DNA of 41,907 nucleotides, from the NCBI GenBank assembly GCA_903865895.1, contig CAIPLM010000012.1, positions 1 through 41,907 on the forward strand, read 5' to 3'. Source of the DNA: an uncultured Rhodospirillales bacterium (GTDB taxonomy: Bacteria; Pseudomonadota; Alphaproteobacteria; Acetobacterales; Acetobacteraceae). Below the pieces are notes generated by a model. The model was not told the origin of the DNA. It worked only from the letters and a program-made list of their open reading frames with translations, and did no database searches. Positions 35,089-41,907 of this stretch are shown here, in pieces (positions within the stretch are counted from its first letter, which is position 1; each line of letters starts with the position of its first letter). Position numbers and translations under genes: made by a program.

Positions 35089-35490
35089 ATGTCCTCCGCC
35101 CCTGCTCTCCTCCGCAACCTGCTCGCGCACCTCCTGCGGCACCTGCTGCCGGTGCTGGCCGGGCTGCTTGACGCGCGCATGGAGTTTCTGCGCGCCCGGC
35201 GGGCGGCGTTGCCGGCGGGGCATCGGCGGCGGGCGCGGTTCGGGGCCGAGATGGCGCGGCTCGCGCGGCTGCGCGCGCTGCTGGCCGAGGGGGATTTGCT
35301 GGACGATCCCGGGTTTCTCGGGCGGGCGGCCGAAGTGGCGCGCATGCGCAATGATGCCGGGCGGCGGGCGCTGGTGCGGCGGCTTGTGCATCCCACGCGT
35401 TACTTGCTGCTGCGCAGCGCCCGGCCGGCGCCGCAGCGCGCCTGGCTCACGCCGGGCGGGCGATGTAGCGGCTGCATGGGGATCGCCTGA
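35089..35490 (+). CDS. unknown Arg/Leu-rich helical protein, predicted SOS-controlled
   Basis: The frame encodes 133 residues that I do not recognise. The N-terminal half is a Leu/Arg-rich amphipathic helix pattern (LLRNLLAHLLRHLLPVLAGL), followed by LARLRALLAEGDLLDDPGFL and RRLVHPTRYLLLRSARPAP. Two cysteines sit near the end in RCSGCMG. No signal peptide is evident. The net charge is strongly basic, so binding to nucleic acid or membrane is possible. The upstream promoter has a LexA-type box, so expression is predicted after DNA damage. It is followed by 223 bases without a clear gene before the Baeyer-Villiger enzyme. No ribosome site stands out other than AAAGG about five bases before the ATG. 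Confidence 0.65.
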   Translation: MSSAPALLRNLLAHLLRHLLPVLAGLLDARMEFLRARRAALPAGHRRRARFGAEMARLARLRALLAEGDLLDDPGFLGRAAEVARMRNDAGRRALVRRLVHPTRYLLLRSARPAPQRAWLTPGGRCSGCMGIA

Positions 35491-35713
35491 TGCGCTGCCG
35501 GGAGGCTCCCGCGCGGCGGCGTTGGTGTGCGCACGTTCCGCCGGATCGCGGATATCGGCCGTGGCCGGGGTTGGCCGGGTTGGTTTGCGCATCGCGCAGG
35601 CCCGCACTGGCGCGGGCGGCGTTGTTTACGCTCGCGGGTACTGCGTAGTATCATGCCCGCAGGCGGGTGCGCGCATGCCGTGCGCCGGCCCATTTCAAGG
35701 GAGATTTGTATCC

Positions 35714-37219
35714 ATGGATATGACGGAAACACGCGATCCAGCCGCGAAGCAGCAGGGCGGGACTCATTTCGACGTGCTGATCGTCGGCGCCGGGATTTCC
35801 GGCGTTGGCGGCGCCTATCACCTGACCCAGCAATGCCCGGAGAAGAGCTACGTCATCCTGGAGACCCAGGATAATTTCGGCGGCACCTGGTGGACCCATA
35901 AATATCCGGGCATCCGCTCGGACTCGGACCTGCATACCTTCGGCTATCGCTTCAAGCCCTGGACCACGGCGCCGATCGCCTCGGCCGACGAGATCCGCAA
36001 ATACATGGGCGATGTGATCGAGGAGAACGGCATCGCCGAGCATATCCGCTACCACCACAAGGTGATGAAGGCGACGTGGTCGAGCGCGGAGAAGCAGTGG
36101 ACGCTGGAAGTGCTGAACAAGACGACCGGCGATACGGAAGTCTTCACCGGCAATTTCCTGTGGATGTGCCAGGGCTATTACCGCCACGAGGAAGGCTACA
36201 CCCCGGATTGGCCGGGCATGGCGGATTTCAAGGGCACCATCGTCCATCCGCAAAACTGGCCGCAGGATCTCGACTACACCGACAAGCGGGTGGTGGTGAT
36301 CGGCTCCGGCGCCACGGCGGCGACGGTGATCCCGGCGATGGCGGCCAAGGTGAAATCCATCACCATGCTGCAACGCTCGCCGACCTTCTTCCGCGTCGGC
36401 CGCAACGCGATTCCGCTGGCCGAGGAGCTGCGCACGCTGCAGGTCAATGAGGAATGGATCCACGAGATCGTCCGCCGCAAGATCCTCTACGAGCAGGCGA
36501 TCTTCACCAAGCGCGCGGCGACCGAGCCCGAGAAGGTGAAGGCCGAGCTGCTGGCGGGCGTGAAGCACCATCTCGCCAATGACTTCGACATCGAGAAGCA
36601 CTTCACCCCGAAATACCGGCCGTGGAGCCAGCGCATCGCCTTCATCCCCGAGGGCGATTTGTTCAATGGCGTGCGCGACGGCAAGGCCAATGTGGTGACC
36701 GACGAGATCGAGCGCTTCGTCGAGAACGGCATCCTGCTGAAGTCGGGCGATGTGCTGGAGGCGGATATCATCGTGACCGCCACCGGGTTCCATCTCTGCG
36801 CGCTCGGGGATGTGGACTTCACGGTGGACGGCAAGCACGTCGATTTCGCGGATACCGTGACCTTCCGCGGCATGATGTTCACCGGGCTGCCTAACATGGT
36901 CTGGGTGTTCGGCTATTTCCGCGCGAGCTGGACGTTGCGGACCGATCTGGTGGCTGATTTCGTCTGCCGCCTGCTCAACCACATGTCCGCCCGCCAGGCT
37001 AAGCAGGTGGAGGTCGCGCTGCGGCCGGAGGACAAGGACATGCAGCTTCTGCCGTTCTTCGACACGGATGACTTCAATCCGGGCTATGTGATGCGCGGCA
37101 TGCATTTGATGCCCAAGCGCGGCGACAAGCCGGAATGGGCGCATACGCAGGACTATTGGAACGAGAAGGACGTGTTCCCGAAAATCGACCTCGATGAGGC
37201 GACGTTCCACTACGGCTGA
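35714..37219 (+). CDS. Baeyer-Villiger monooxygenase (type I, flavin-containing)
   Basis: The 501-residue protein inserts an oxygen atom beside a ketone using FAD and NADPH. VGAGISGVG (24-32) is the FAD Rossmann motif and IGSGATAAT (196-204) the NADPH one. FKGTIVHPQNWP (172-183) fully matches the type I fingerprint FxGxxxHxxxWP, separating it from simple FMOs. GGTWWTHKYPGIRSDSD after the first Rossmann fold is also BVMO-typical. I chose the ATG at 35714; a second ATG is two codons on, and the long upstream frame crosses the unknown gene at 35089. A strong UUCG hairpin follows its stop. Its product, an ester or lactone, could feed the acyl-CoA genes after hydrolysis (inference). Confidence 0.92.
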   Translation: MDMTETRDPAAKQQGGTHFDVLIVGAGISGVGGAYHLTQQCPEKSYVILETQDNFGGTWWTHKYPGIRSDSDLHTFGYRFKPWTTAPIASADEIRKYMGDVIEENGIAEHIRYHHKVMKATWSSAEKQWTLEVLNKTTGDTEVFTGNFLWMCQGYYRHEEGYTPDWPGMADFKGTIVHPQNWPQDLDYTDKRVVVIGSGATAATVIPAMAAKVKSITMLQRSPTFFRVGRNAIPLAEELRTLQVNEEWIHEIVRRKILYEQAIFTKRAATEPEKVKAELLAGVKHHLANDFDIEKHFTPKYRPWSQRIAFIPEGDLFNGVRDGKANVVTDEIERFVENGILLKSGDVLEADIIVTATGFHLCALGDVDFTVDGKHVDFADTVTFRGMMFTGLPNMVWVFGYFRASWTLRTDLVADFVCRLLNHMSARQAKQVEVALRPEDKDMQLLPFFDTDDFNPGYVMRGMHLMPKRGDKPEWAHTQDYWNEKDVFPKIDLDEATFHYG

Positions 37220-37225
37220 CCCCGG

Positions 37226-37257
37226 CCCGGCCCGCTTCGGCGGGCCGGGTTCCGTTT
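37226..37257 (+). terminator. intrinsic terminator with UUCG tetraloop
   Basis: CCCGGCCCGC (37226-37235) and GCGGGCCGGG (37240-37249) form a perfect 10-bp stem closed by a C(TTCG)G tetraloop. TTCCGTTT follows on the plus strand as a weak U-tract. It lies seven bases after the Baeyer-Villiger gene stop and before the solute-binding-fold gene, so the two are likely separate units. Confidence 0.8.
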
Positions 37258-37271
37258 GCGAGCAGGACACA

Positions 37272-37997
37272 ATGAACCAGACGATCCTCGCCCAACTGGC
37301 CCCCACCGGCGTGCTGCGTGCGGGGATCAATATGAGCAACTTCCTGCTCGTCACCGGCCGGGGGCCGAATGGTGAGCCGGATGGGGTTTCGCCCGGGATG
37401 GCGCGCGCGGTGGCGGAGCGGCTGGGGATTCCCGTGCAGTACGTGCCGTTCCCCAAGCCTGGGGAGCTCGCCGATGCCGTCGGCACCGGGGTCTGGGATA
37501 TCGGGCTGATCGGCGCCGAGCCGCAGCGGGCGGAGAAGATCGCCTTCACCGCCGCCTATGCCGAGATCGAGGCGACCTACATGGTGCCGCCGGGCTCGCC
37601 GATCACCAGCATCGATGAGGTGGATCGGCCCGGCGTGCGGATTTCGGTGACGGCACGGGCCGCCTATGAGCTGTGGCTGGCGCGCAATATCAAGCATGCC
37701 ACGCTGGTGCATTCCGACAGCCTCGATGGCTCGATGAAGCTGTTCGTCGAGCACGGGTTGGAGGCGCTGGCGGGGTTGAAGCCGAAGCTGCTGACGGACG
37801 TGGCGACAATGCCGGGCGCGCGGATTCTGGATGGGCAGTTCAGCGCGGTGCAGCAGGCGATCGGCACGGCGCGGGCCAATAGCGAGGCGGCTGCCTTTCT
37901 GGCCGCGTTCGTGGAGGAGGCCAAGGCGAGCGGGCTGGTGGCGCGGTTGATCGCGCAGCACCAGGTGCGCGGCCTCTCGGTTGCTCCGCCGGCCTGA
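37272..37997 (+). CDS. solute-binding-protein-fold (PBPb, family 3) protein without signal peptide
   Basis: The 241-residue protein matches ABC-type amino-acid-binding proteins: LRAGINMSNFLLVTGR opens lobe 1, GVSPGMARAVAERLGIPVQYVPF follows, WDIGLIGAEPQRAEKIAFTAAY is the signature of family 3, and LLTDVATMPGARILDGQF closes lobe 2. No signal peptide or lipobox lies upstream of LRAGIN; only about 15 residues precede it. No permease or ATPase is nearby. It may be a cytoplasmic ligand sensor or a binding protein with another role. AGGA precedes the ATG at 37272. The next gene starts four bases after its stop, so they are probably co-transcribed. Confidence 0.82.
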   Translation: MNQTILAQLAPTGVLRAGINMSNFLLVTGRGPNGEPDGVSPGMARAVAERLGIPVQYVPFPKPGELADAVGTGVWDIGLIGAEPQRAEKIAFTAAYAEIEATYMVPPGSPITSIDEVDRPGVRISVTARAAYELWLARNIKHATLVHSDSLDGSMKLFVEHGLEALAGLKPKLLTDVATMPGARILDGQFSAVQQAIGTARANSEAAAFLAAFVEEAKASGLVARLIAQHQVRGLSVAPPA

Positions 37998-38001
37998 CGG
38001 G

Positions 38002-40110
38002 ATGGGGATGCGGCGCGTCCCGATCCAGACCGACATCGTGCTGCTGGGGGCCGGGCATGCCCATGCCGAGGTGCTCCGGCAATTCGCCATGCGGCCGGTG
38101 CCGGGCGTGCGGCTCACGTTGATCGCGCGCGAGGCGATGACGCCCTATTCCGGCATGCTGCCGGGGCTGCTGCGCGGCGAGCATGGGTATGATGAGGCGC
38201 ATATCGACTGCGTGCGGCTTGCCGCGGCGGCCGGGGCGCGGCTGATCCTGGCGGAGGCGGATGGGCTCGATCTGACGGCGCGACAAGTGCGGATTGCCGG
38301 GCGGCCGGGGGTGGGGTGGGATCTGCTGTCGATCGATGTGGGCGGCGAACCGGTGATGGGGGTTGGCGGTACGGCGGTGAAGCCGATCGGCCGGTTTCTT
38401 GCCCGGCTCGACGAGATCGAGGCACGGCTGGCGCCGGAGCGGCGCATCGCGGTGGTGGGCGGTGGGGCGGCGGGGGTGGAACTGGCGATTGCGCTGGCGC
38501 GGCGATGGGGCAGTCGGGCGCAGGTGGTTCTCGTGAACGCCGATGCGACGCCGCTGGCGACCGCGCCTGAGACGGTGCGGCGTGCGGTGGCGGCGGGGTT
38601 GCGGGATGCCGGGGTGGAGGTGTTCAGCGGGGCGCGGGCCGAGGGGTTCGCGGATGGTGTGTTGCGTCTCATGGACGGCGGCTGCGTCGCGGTGGATGAG
38701 GTGTTGTGGGCAACCGGGGTGGTGGCGGCGCCCTTCCTCGCGGCGTCCGGCCTTGCTTGCGATGACGCGGGCTGCGTTGTTGTCGAGGCGACGCTGCAAA
38801 GCCGCAGCCATAGGGGTGTCTTCGCCGCCGGGGATTGCGCTGCGGTGCTGGGGGCGGTGCGGCCCAAGGCGGGGGTCTGGGCGGTGCGGGCTGGGGCGCC
38901 GCTGGCGGAGAACCTTCGGCGCGCGGCGATGGGGCGGGCGTTGCGGGCGTGGTCGCCGCAGCGCCATGCGCTGGCGATTCTCGGCCTCGGCGGCGGCCGG
39001 GCGGTGGCCTGGCGCGGGCGGTTGGCGATCGCCGGCGGTTGGGTCGCGGCGTGGAAGCGGCGGATCGATCGGCGGTGGATGGCGATGTATCAGTCGCTCC
39101 GGGCGATGGAGATGGACGAGGATGACGCGCGCTGCGGCGGGTGTGGCGCCAAGATCGGTGCCGAGGGGCTGCATGCGGCGTTGGCGGGGCTGGCCGTGCC
39201 GCGTGCGGACATCCCGATCGGGCTCGCCGAGGCCGACGATGCGGCCGTCACTTTGCCGCCGCCGGGCATGGCGGTGGTGCAGAGCGTCGATCATTTCCGC
39301 GCCTTCCTCGATGATCCCTATGTGTTCGGCCGCATCGCCGCGACCCATGCGCTGTCGGACCTGCACGCCATGGGGGCGGCGCCCTGGACGGCGATGGCGG
39401 TCGCCACCGTGCCCTTCATGCGCGGGGCGAAAATGCAGGCCGATCTGGCGGCGATGATGCAGGGCGCCGGGGAGGTGCTGCGCGCGGAAGGCTGCGCGCT
39501 GATCGGCGGGCATAGTGGCGAGGGGGCGGAATTGGCGCTCGGCTTTGCCGTCACCGGGCTCGCGGTGCCGGATGCGATCTGGCGCAAGGGTGGGCTGGTG
39601 GCGGGAGATGCGCTGATCCTCACCAAGAGGCTCGGCACCGGCATCATCCTCGCCGCCGCCATGCGCGGGTTGGCGCGGGCGGAGTGGGTGCAGGCGGCGA
39701 CGGCGTCGATGCTCGCGTCCAACGGCCCGGCGGCCGCCATTCTGCGGGCCCATGGCGTGCGGGCCTGCACCGACGTCACCGGGTTCGGCATTGGCGGGCA
39801 TCTCGGCGAGATGCTGCGGGCTTCCGGCTGCGCGGCGGAGTTGGGCGACCTCCCTGCCCTGCCCGGTGCGCTGGAACTGGCCGCATCCGGCGTCGCTTCG
39901 ACCATGGCACCGGAGAATATCGCAGCGCTGGACGTCACCACCGAGCGGGGGCTGGAGTTGCTGGCTGATCCGCAGACCTCCGGCGGGCTGCTCGCCGGTG
40001 TGCGCGATGGGACGGCCTGCCTCACCGCGTTGCGCGCTGCCGGGATCGAGGCCGCGGTGATCGGGCGCGTCGTCGCCGGGCCGGCGGGGAGGATTACGGT
40101 TGCGGGGTGA
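38002..40110 (+). CDS. selD: NDH-like flavoprotein fused to selenide, water dikinase (SelD)
   Basis: The 702-residue protein is a two-domain fusion. Residues 10-365 form an FAD-dependent pyridine nucleotide-disulfide oxidoreductase: LLGAGHAHAEVL (FAD), VVGGGAAGVELAIALA (NADH) and GVFAAGDCA. Residues 375-702 are SelD, which makes selenophosphate from selenide and ATP. RCGGCGAKIG holds the conserved Cys381 and Lys384, aligning to E. coli Cys17 and Lys20, while Cys19 is replaced by Ala. DDAAVT, DHFRAFLDDPYVFG, HALSDLHAMGA and DPQTSGGLL are the ATP/Mg motifs. The active residue is an ordinary Cys (TGT). The start may be 38002 or 38008. No selA, selB or selU is in view. Its last 17 bases overlap the convergent hydrolase. 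Confidence 0.92.
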   Translation: MGMRRVPIQTDIVLLGAGHAHAEVLRQFAMRPVPGVRLTLIAREAMTPYSGMLPGLLRGEHGYDEAHIDCVRLAAAAGARLILAEADGLDLTARQVRIAGRPGVGWDLLSIDVGGEPVMGVGGTAVKPIGRFLARLDEIEARLAPERRIAVVGGGAAGVELAIALARRWGSRAQVVLVNADATPLATAPETVRRAVAAGLRDAGVEVFSGARAEGFADGVLRLMDGGCVAVDEVLWATGVVAAPFLAASGLACDDAGCVVVEATLQSRSHRGVFAAGDCAAVLGAVRPKAGVWAVRAGAPLAENLRRAAMGRALRAWSPQRHALAILGLGGGRAVAWRGRLAIAGGWVAAWKRRIDRRWMAMYQSLRAMEMDEDDARCGGCGAKIGAEGLHAALAGLAVPRADIPIGLAEADDAAVTLPPPGMAVVQSVDHFRAFLDDPYVFGRIAATHALSDLHAMGAAPWTAMAVATVPFMRGAKMQADLAAMMQGAGEVLRAEGCALIGGHSGEGAELALGFAVTGLAVPDAIWRKGGLVAGDALILTKRLGTGIILAAAMRGLARAEWVQAATASMLASNGPAAAILRAHGVRACTDVTGFGIGGHLGEMLRASGCAAELGDLPALPGALELAASGVASTMAPENIAALDVTTERGLELLADPQTSGGLLAGVRDGTACLTALRAAGIEAAVIGRVVAGPAGRITVAG

Positions 40111-40861
40111 GGAAGGCGTCGGCCACCGCGATGAAGCCCTCGGGGTTGTCGGCGTGCAGCCAGTGGCCGGCGTTGCGCAGGCTCGCCATGCGGACGCGGG
40201 GGAAGAGGGCGCGGATGATCGGGCGGTGCTCGGGCTTGATGTAGTCGGAGCGGTCACCGGCGAGGAAGAGGGTCGGCCCGTCATAGGTCGCGGCGAATTC
40301 CGGCCAGTCCAGGATATCTGGCAGCCCGTCAGCGAGTTCGGCGAGCCCGACGCGCCATGCAGGGCCCGCGCCGAAGCGGAGGTTTTGCAGCAGGAAGGCG
40401 CGCACCGCCGGATCATGCTCGGCCTCGGCCAGGGCGTGATCGGCCTCGGCGCGGGTGAGGTCGGGGGTGAGCGGAATTTGCTGCATGGCCGCAATGATGG
40501 CGGTGAAGCGCGAGGCGCTCGCCACCGGCGCGATGTCGGCGACCATCAGGCGGGTCACCGCGTCAGGCGCCGTCAGCGCAGCGGCCATCGCCACCTTGCC
40601 GCCCATGGAGTGGCCGATTAAGGCCGCAGGGAGCGCGCCCATGGCACCGAGTGTCTCGATCACGTCAGCCGCGAGGTCGCGGTAGTGCATCCCCGGGGCA
40701 TGCGGGCTGGCGCCGTGGTTCCGCAGGTCGAGCGCGATGAGCCGGCGCTCCGGACCGACGAGCCGGCGCTGCACGAAGCCGAAATTGCGGGCCTGGCCGA
40801 AGAGCCCGTGCAGCAGCACCGCGGGCCGCCCCTCGCCCATCTCGATGGCATTCAGGATCAT
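40094..40861 (-). CDS. alpha/beta hydrolase, YbfF-like esterase
   Basis: The 255-residue protein has the alpha/beta hydrolase core: LLHGLFGQARNFGFV (oxyanion region), DLRNHGASPHAPG, GHSMGGKVAMAAAL with Ser85 as nucleophile, LFLAGDRSDYIKPEH with the acid, and NAGHWLHADNP with the His. It resembles YbfF-type acyl-ester hydrolases. The substrate is unknown. I chose the ATG at 40861 because it overlaps the EamA stop (ATGA), giving translational coupling; the ATG five codons upstream at 40876 is the alternative. Its 3' end overlaps the convergent selD by 17 bases. It could hydrolyse esters made by the Baeyer-Villiger enzyme, but that gene is not linked to it. Confidence 0.88.
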   Translation of the reverse strand: MILNAIEMGEGRPAVLLHGLFGQARNFGFVQRRLVGPERRLIALDLRNHGASPHAPGMHYRDLAADVIETLGAMGALPAALIGHSMGGKVAMAAALTAPDAVTRLMVADIAPVASASRFTAIIAAMQQIPLTPDLTRAEADHALAEAEHDPAVRAFLLQNLRFGAGPAWRVGLAELADGLPDILDWPEFAATYDGPTLFLAGDRSDYIKPEHRPIIRALFPRVRMASLRNAGHWLHADNPEGFIAVADAFLTPQP

Positions 40862-41748
40862 CGGCGCCCCGGCCATGCCGCAATGGCGACGCCGCCGAGG
40901 ATGAGCGCCGAACCCGTCATCAAATCGAGCCCGAACGCCTCACCGAGCCACCACGTCGACAGGGCCAGCCCCGCCGCGGGGGTGGCGAGCAGGCCGACCG
41001 AGGCGACCATTACCGGCAGGGTGGCCGCCACCTGCATGACGCACCAGGTGCCGACCGGCCCGGCAAAGCCGCCGATATAGGCCATCGACCACAAAGACGG
41101 GTTCGACCACGCGCCGATGCCGCCATGCCCGATCGCCACCGGGAGCAGCACCGCGGTGGCCACCAGGAAGCACCAGGGCAGCAATTGCAACATCGACATC
41201 GCGGCCGGCCGGGCGCGGACCACCACGATGGCGATGGAGAAGGTGAAGGCCGCGCCCAAAAGATAGAAATGCCCCAGCAGCACGCCCGGCGCGTTCCAGT
41301 CGATCGACCACGGCCCGATCAGCACCACCGCGCCGGCCACGCCGAGCCCGGCCGCGATCCAGCGGCGCAGCGGGATCGCCTCGCCCAGCACCAACACCGA
41401 AAGCGGCGCGATGAAGATCGTCGTCACGTTGCACAGGATGGTGGTTCGCCCGGCCGGCACGTAGGCCACCGCCGCATGGGCGAAGGCGAAGAACGCCGCC
41501 AACTGCCCGAGCCCGACGGCGAACATCGCCGGGAAATCCTGCCGCCGTGGCAGGCGCAACCGGCCGAGCAACCCGAGCACCAGGAAGGCCATCACCGCCG
41601 ACAGCCCTGCCCGCCCCGCCGCGAACCAGGCAGGGTCGGCGCCCGCGGCCAGCGCGACCTTGGTGATCGGCCAGGCCGAGGAGAGCAGCACGATGGAGCC
41701 GAGCAGCTGAACCAGCCCGGCGGCCGGGATGCCCTGGCGTTGGATCAC
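40858..41748 (-). CDS. EamA/DMT-family transporter
   Basis: The 296-residue protein is a drug/metabolite transporter with about ten membrane helices in two EamA repeats. LGSIVLLSSAWPITKVALA is the first helix, and FAHAAVAYVPAGRTTIL with FIAPLSVLVLGEAIPLRRW closes the first repeat. LATPAAGLALSTWWLGEAF is the matching end of the second. It probably exports or imports a small metabolite across the inner membrane. The start is a GTG at 41748 that overlaps the upstream stop (GTGA). This puts it in one operon with the upstream oxidoreductase and downstream hydrolase. Confidence 0.85.
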   Translation of the reverse strand: MIQRQGIPAAGLVQLLGSIVLLSSAWPITKVALAAGADPAWFAAGRAGLSAVMAFLVLGLLGRLRLPRRQDFPAMFAVGLGQLAAFFAFAHAAVAYVPAGRTTILCNVTTIFIAPLSVLVLGEAIPLRRWIAAGLGVAGAVVLIGPWSIDWNAPGVLLGHFYLLGAAFTFSIAIVVVRARPAAMSMLQLLPWCFLVATAVLLPVAIGHGGIGAWSNPSLWSMAYIGGFAGPVGTWCVMQVAATLPVMVASVGLLATPAAGLALSTWWLGEAFGLDLMTGSALILGGVAIAAWPGRR

Positions 41749-41907
41749 TCGGCGACGGTGAGCATGATCTTGCCGATATGCGCCGAGGACTCCATCAGCG
41801 CATGCGCCGCCGCGGCCTCGGCCAGCGGGAACACCTTATGCACAACCGGCCCGCACTTCCCCTCCGCCAGCAGCGGCCACACCTTCGCCCGCAGCGCCGC
41901 GGCGATC
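41745..41907 (-). CDS. quinone oxidoreductase / zinc-type alcohol dehydrogenase family, C-terminal part (cut by window end)
   Basis: The minus-strand frame encodes the last 53 residues of a medium-chain dehydrogenase/reductase. AKVWPLLAEGKCGPVVHKVF followed by PLAEAAAAHALMESSAHIG and KIMLTV is the ending of PIG3-type NAD(P)H quinone oxidoreductases. The stop TGA at 41745-41747 overlaps the GTG start of the EamA gene. The catalytic and cofactor domains lie outside the window, so only the family can be stated. Confidence 0.85.
   Translation of the reverse strand, partial: IAAALRAKVWPLLAEGKCGPVVHKVFPLAEAAAAHALMESSAHIGKIMLTVAE

Noticed and set aside
39139-39150. Possible selenocysteine at the SelD active site
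   Set aside because: The codon for residue 381 is TGT, an ordinary cysteine; no in-frame TGA occurs.
37840-40494. Minus-strand open frame of 884 codons antisense to selD
   Set aside because: Same low-complexity shadow composition; the plus strand encodes an intact NDH-SelD fusion.

Overview
The window is GC-rich DNA with strongly G/C-biased third codon positions. Its gene content (IS630-type transposase, pim-type beta-oxidation genes, CoxL-type molybdoenzyme, HpsN-type dehydrogenase, PilZ chemoreceptor, GAAC-N7-GAAC LexA-type site) points to a chromosome of an alphaproteobacterium. Acetobacteraceae or another Rhodospirillales is most likely, but that assignment is inference from gene style, not a measured match. 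I place 36 protein genes, two of them cut by the window ends. I saw no rRNA, tRNA or CRISPR array.

Layout. 1-123 is the tail of an IS630-family transposase. 213-8386 holds a BTAD/TPR regulator, an SCP2-type thiolase, two MFS exporters, a polyprenyl-type glycosyltransferase, a MepA murein endopeptidase and a small membrane protein. 8383-16215 holds an unusually short HutF-like deiminase divergent from a lone CoxL-type molybdopterin subunit, then two acyl-CoA dehydrogenases divergent from a class III CoA-transferase, and an FKBP isomerase. 16351-23521 holds an MFS transporter and a five-gene minus-strand operon (PimA-like ligase, PimC/PimD-like acyl-CoA dehydrogenase pair, SDR, prolyl iminopeptidase). 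23708-31091 holds a flavin-dependent oxidoreductase, a dihydroorotate-dehydrogenase-like enzyme divergent from a TPP enzyme / HpsN-like / SDR operon, then a VOC protein and a GST. 31182-37219 holds a PilZ-tailed chemoreceptor, a luciferase-like monooxygenase with a histone-H1-like tail, a small unknown gene behind a LexA-type box, and a Baeyer-Villiger monooxygenase. 37272-41907 holds a solute-binding-fold protein without a signal peptide, an NDH-SelD fusion, an alpha/beta hydrolase, an EamA transporter and the C-terminus of a quinone oxidoreductase.

How the genes fit together. The main theme is catabolism of organic acids through CoA thioesters: CoA activation (ligase, CoA-transferase), alpha,beta-dehydrogenation (four acyl-CoA dehydrogenases) and thiolysis (SCP2-type thiolase). 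Around this are oxidative enzymes that could feed acids or aldehydes into it (BVMO, two LLM flavin enzymes, molybdoenzyme, SDRs). The TPP/HpsN-like/SDR operon looks like a separate small catabolic module, possibly for a diol or sulfonate.

No single spectacular new system is evident. The best leads are the SOS-type promoter in front of an unknown 133-residue gene, the TPP/HpsN/SDR module, the pim-like operon without its usual thiolase and hydratase, a 46-bp dispersed repeat, and several proteins with odd architecture (tailed LLM enzyme, shortened HutF, signal-less binding protein).
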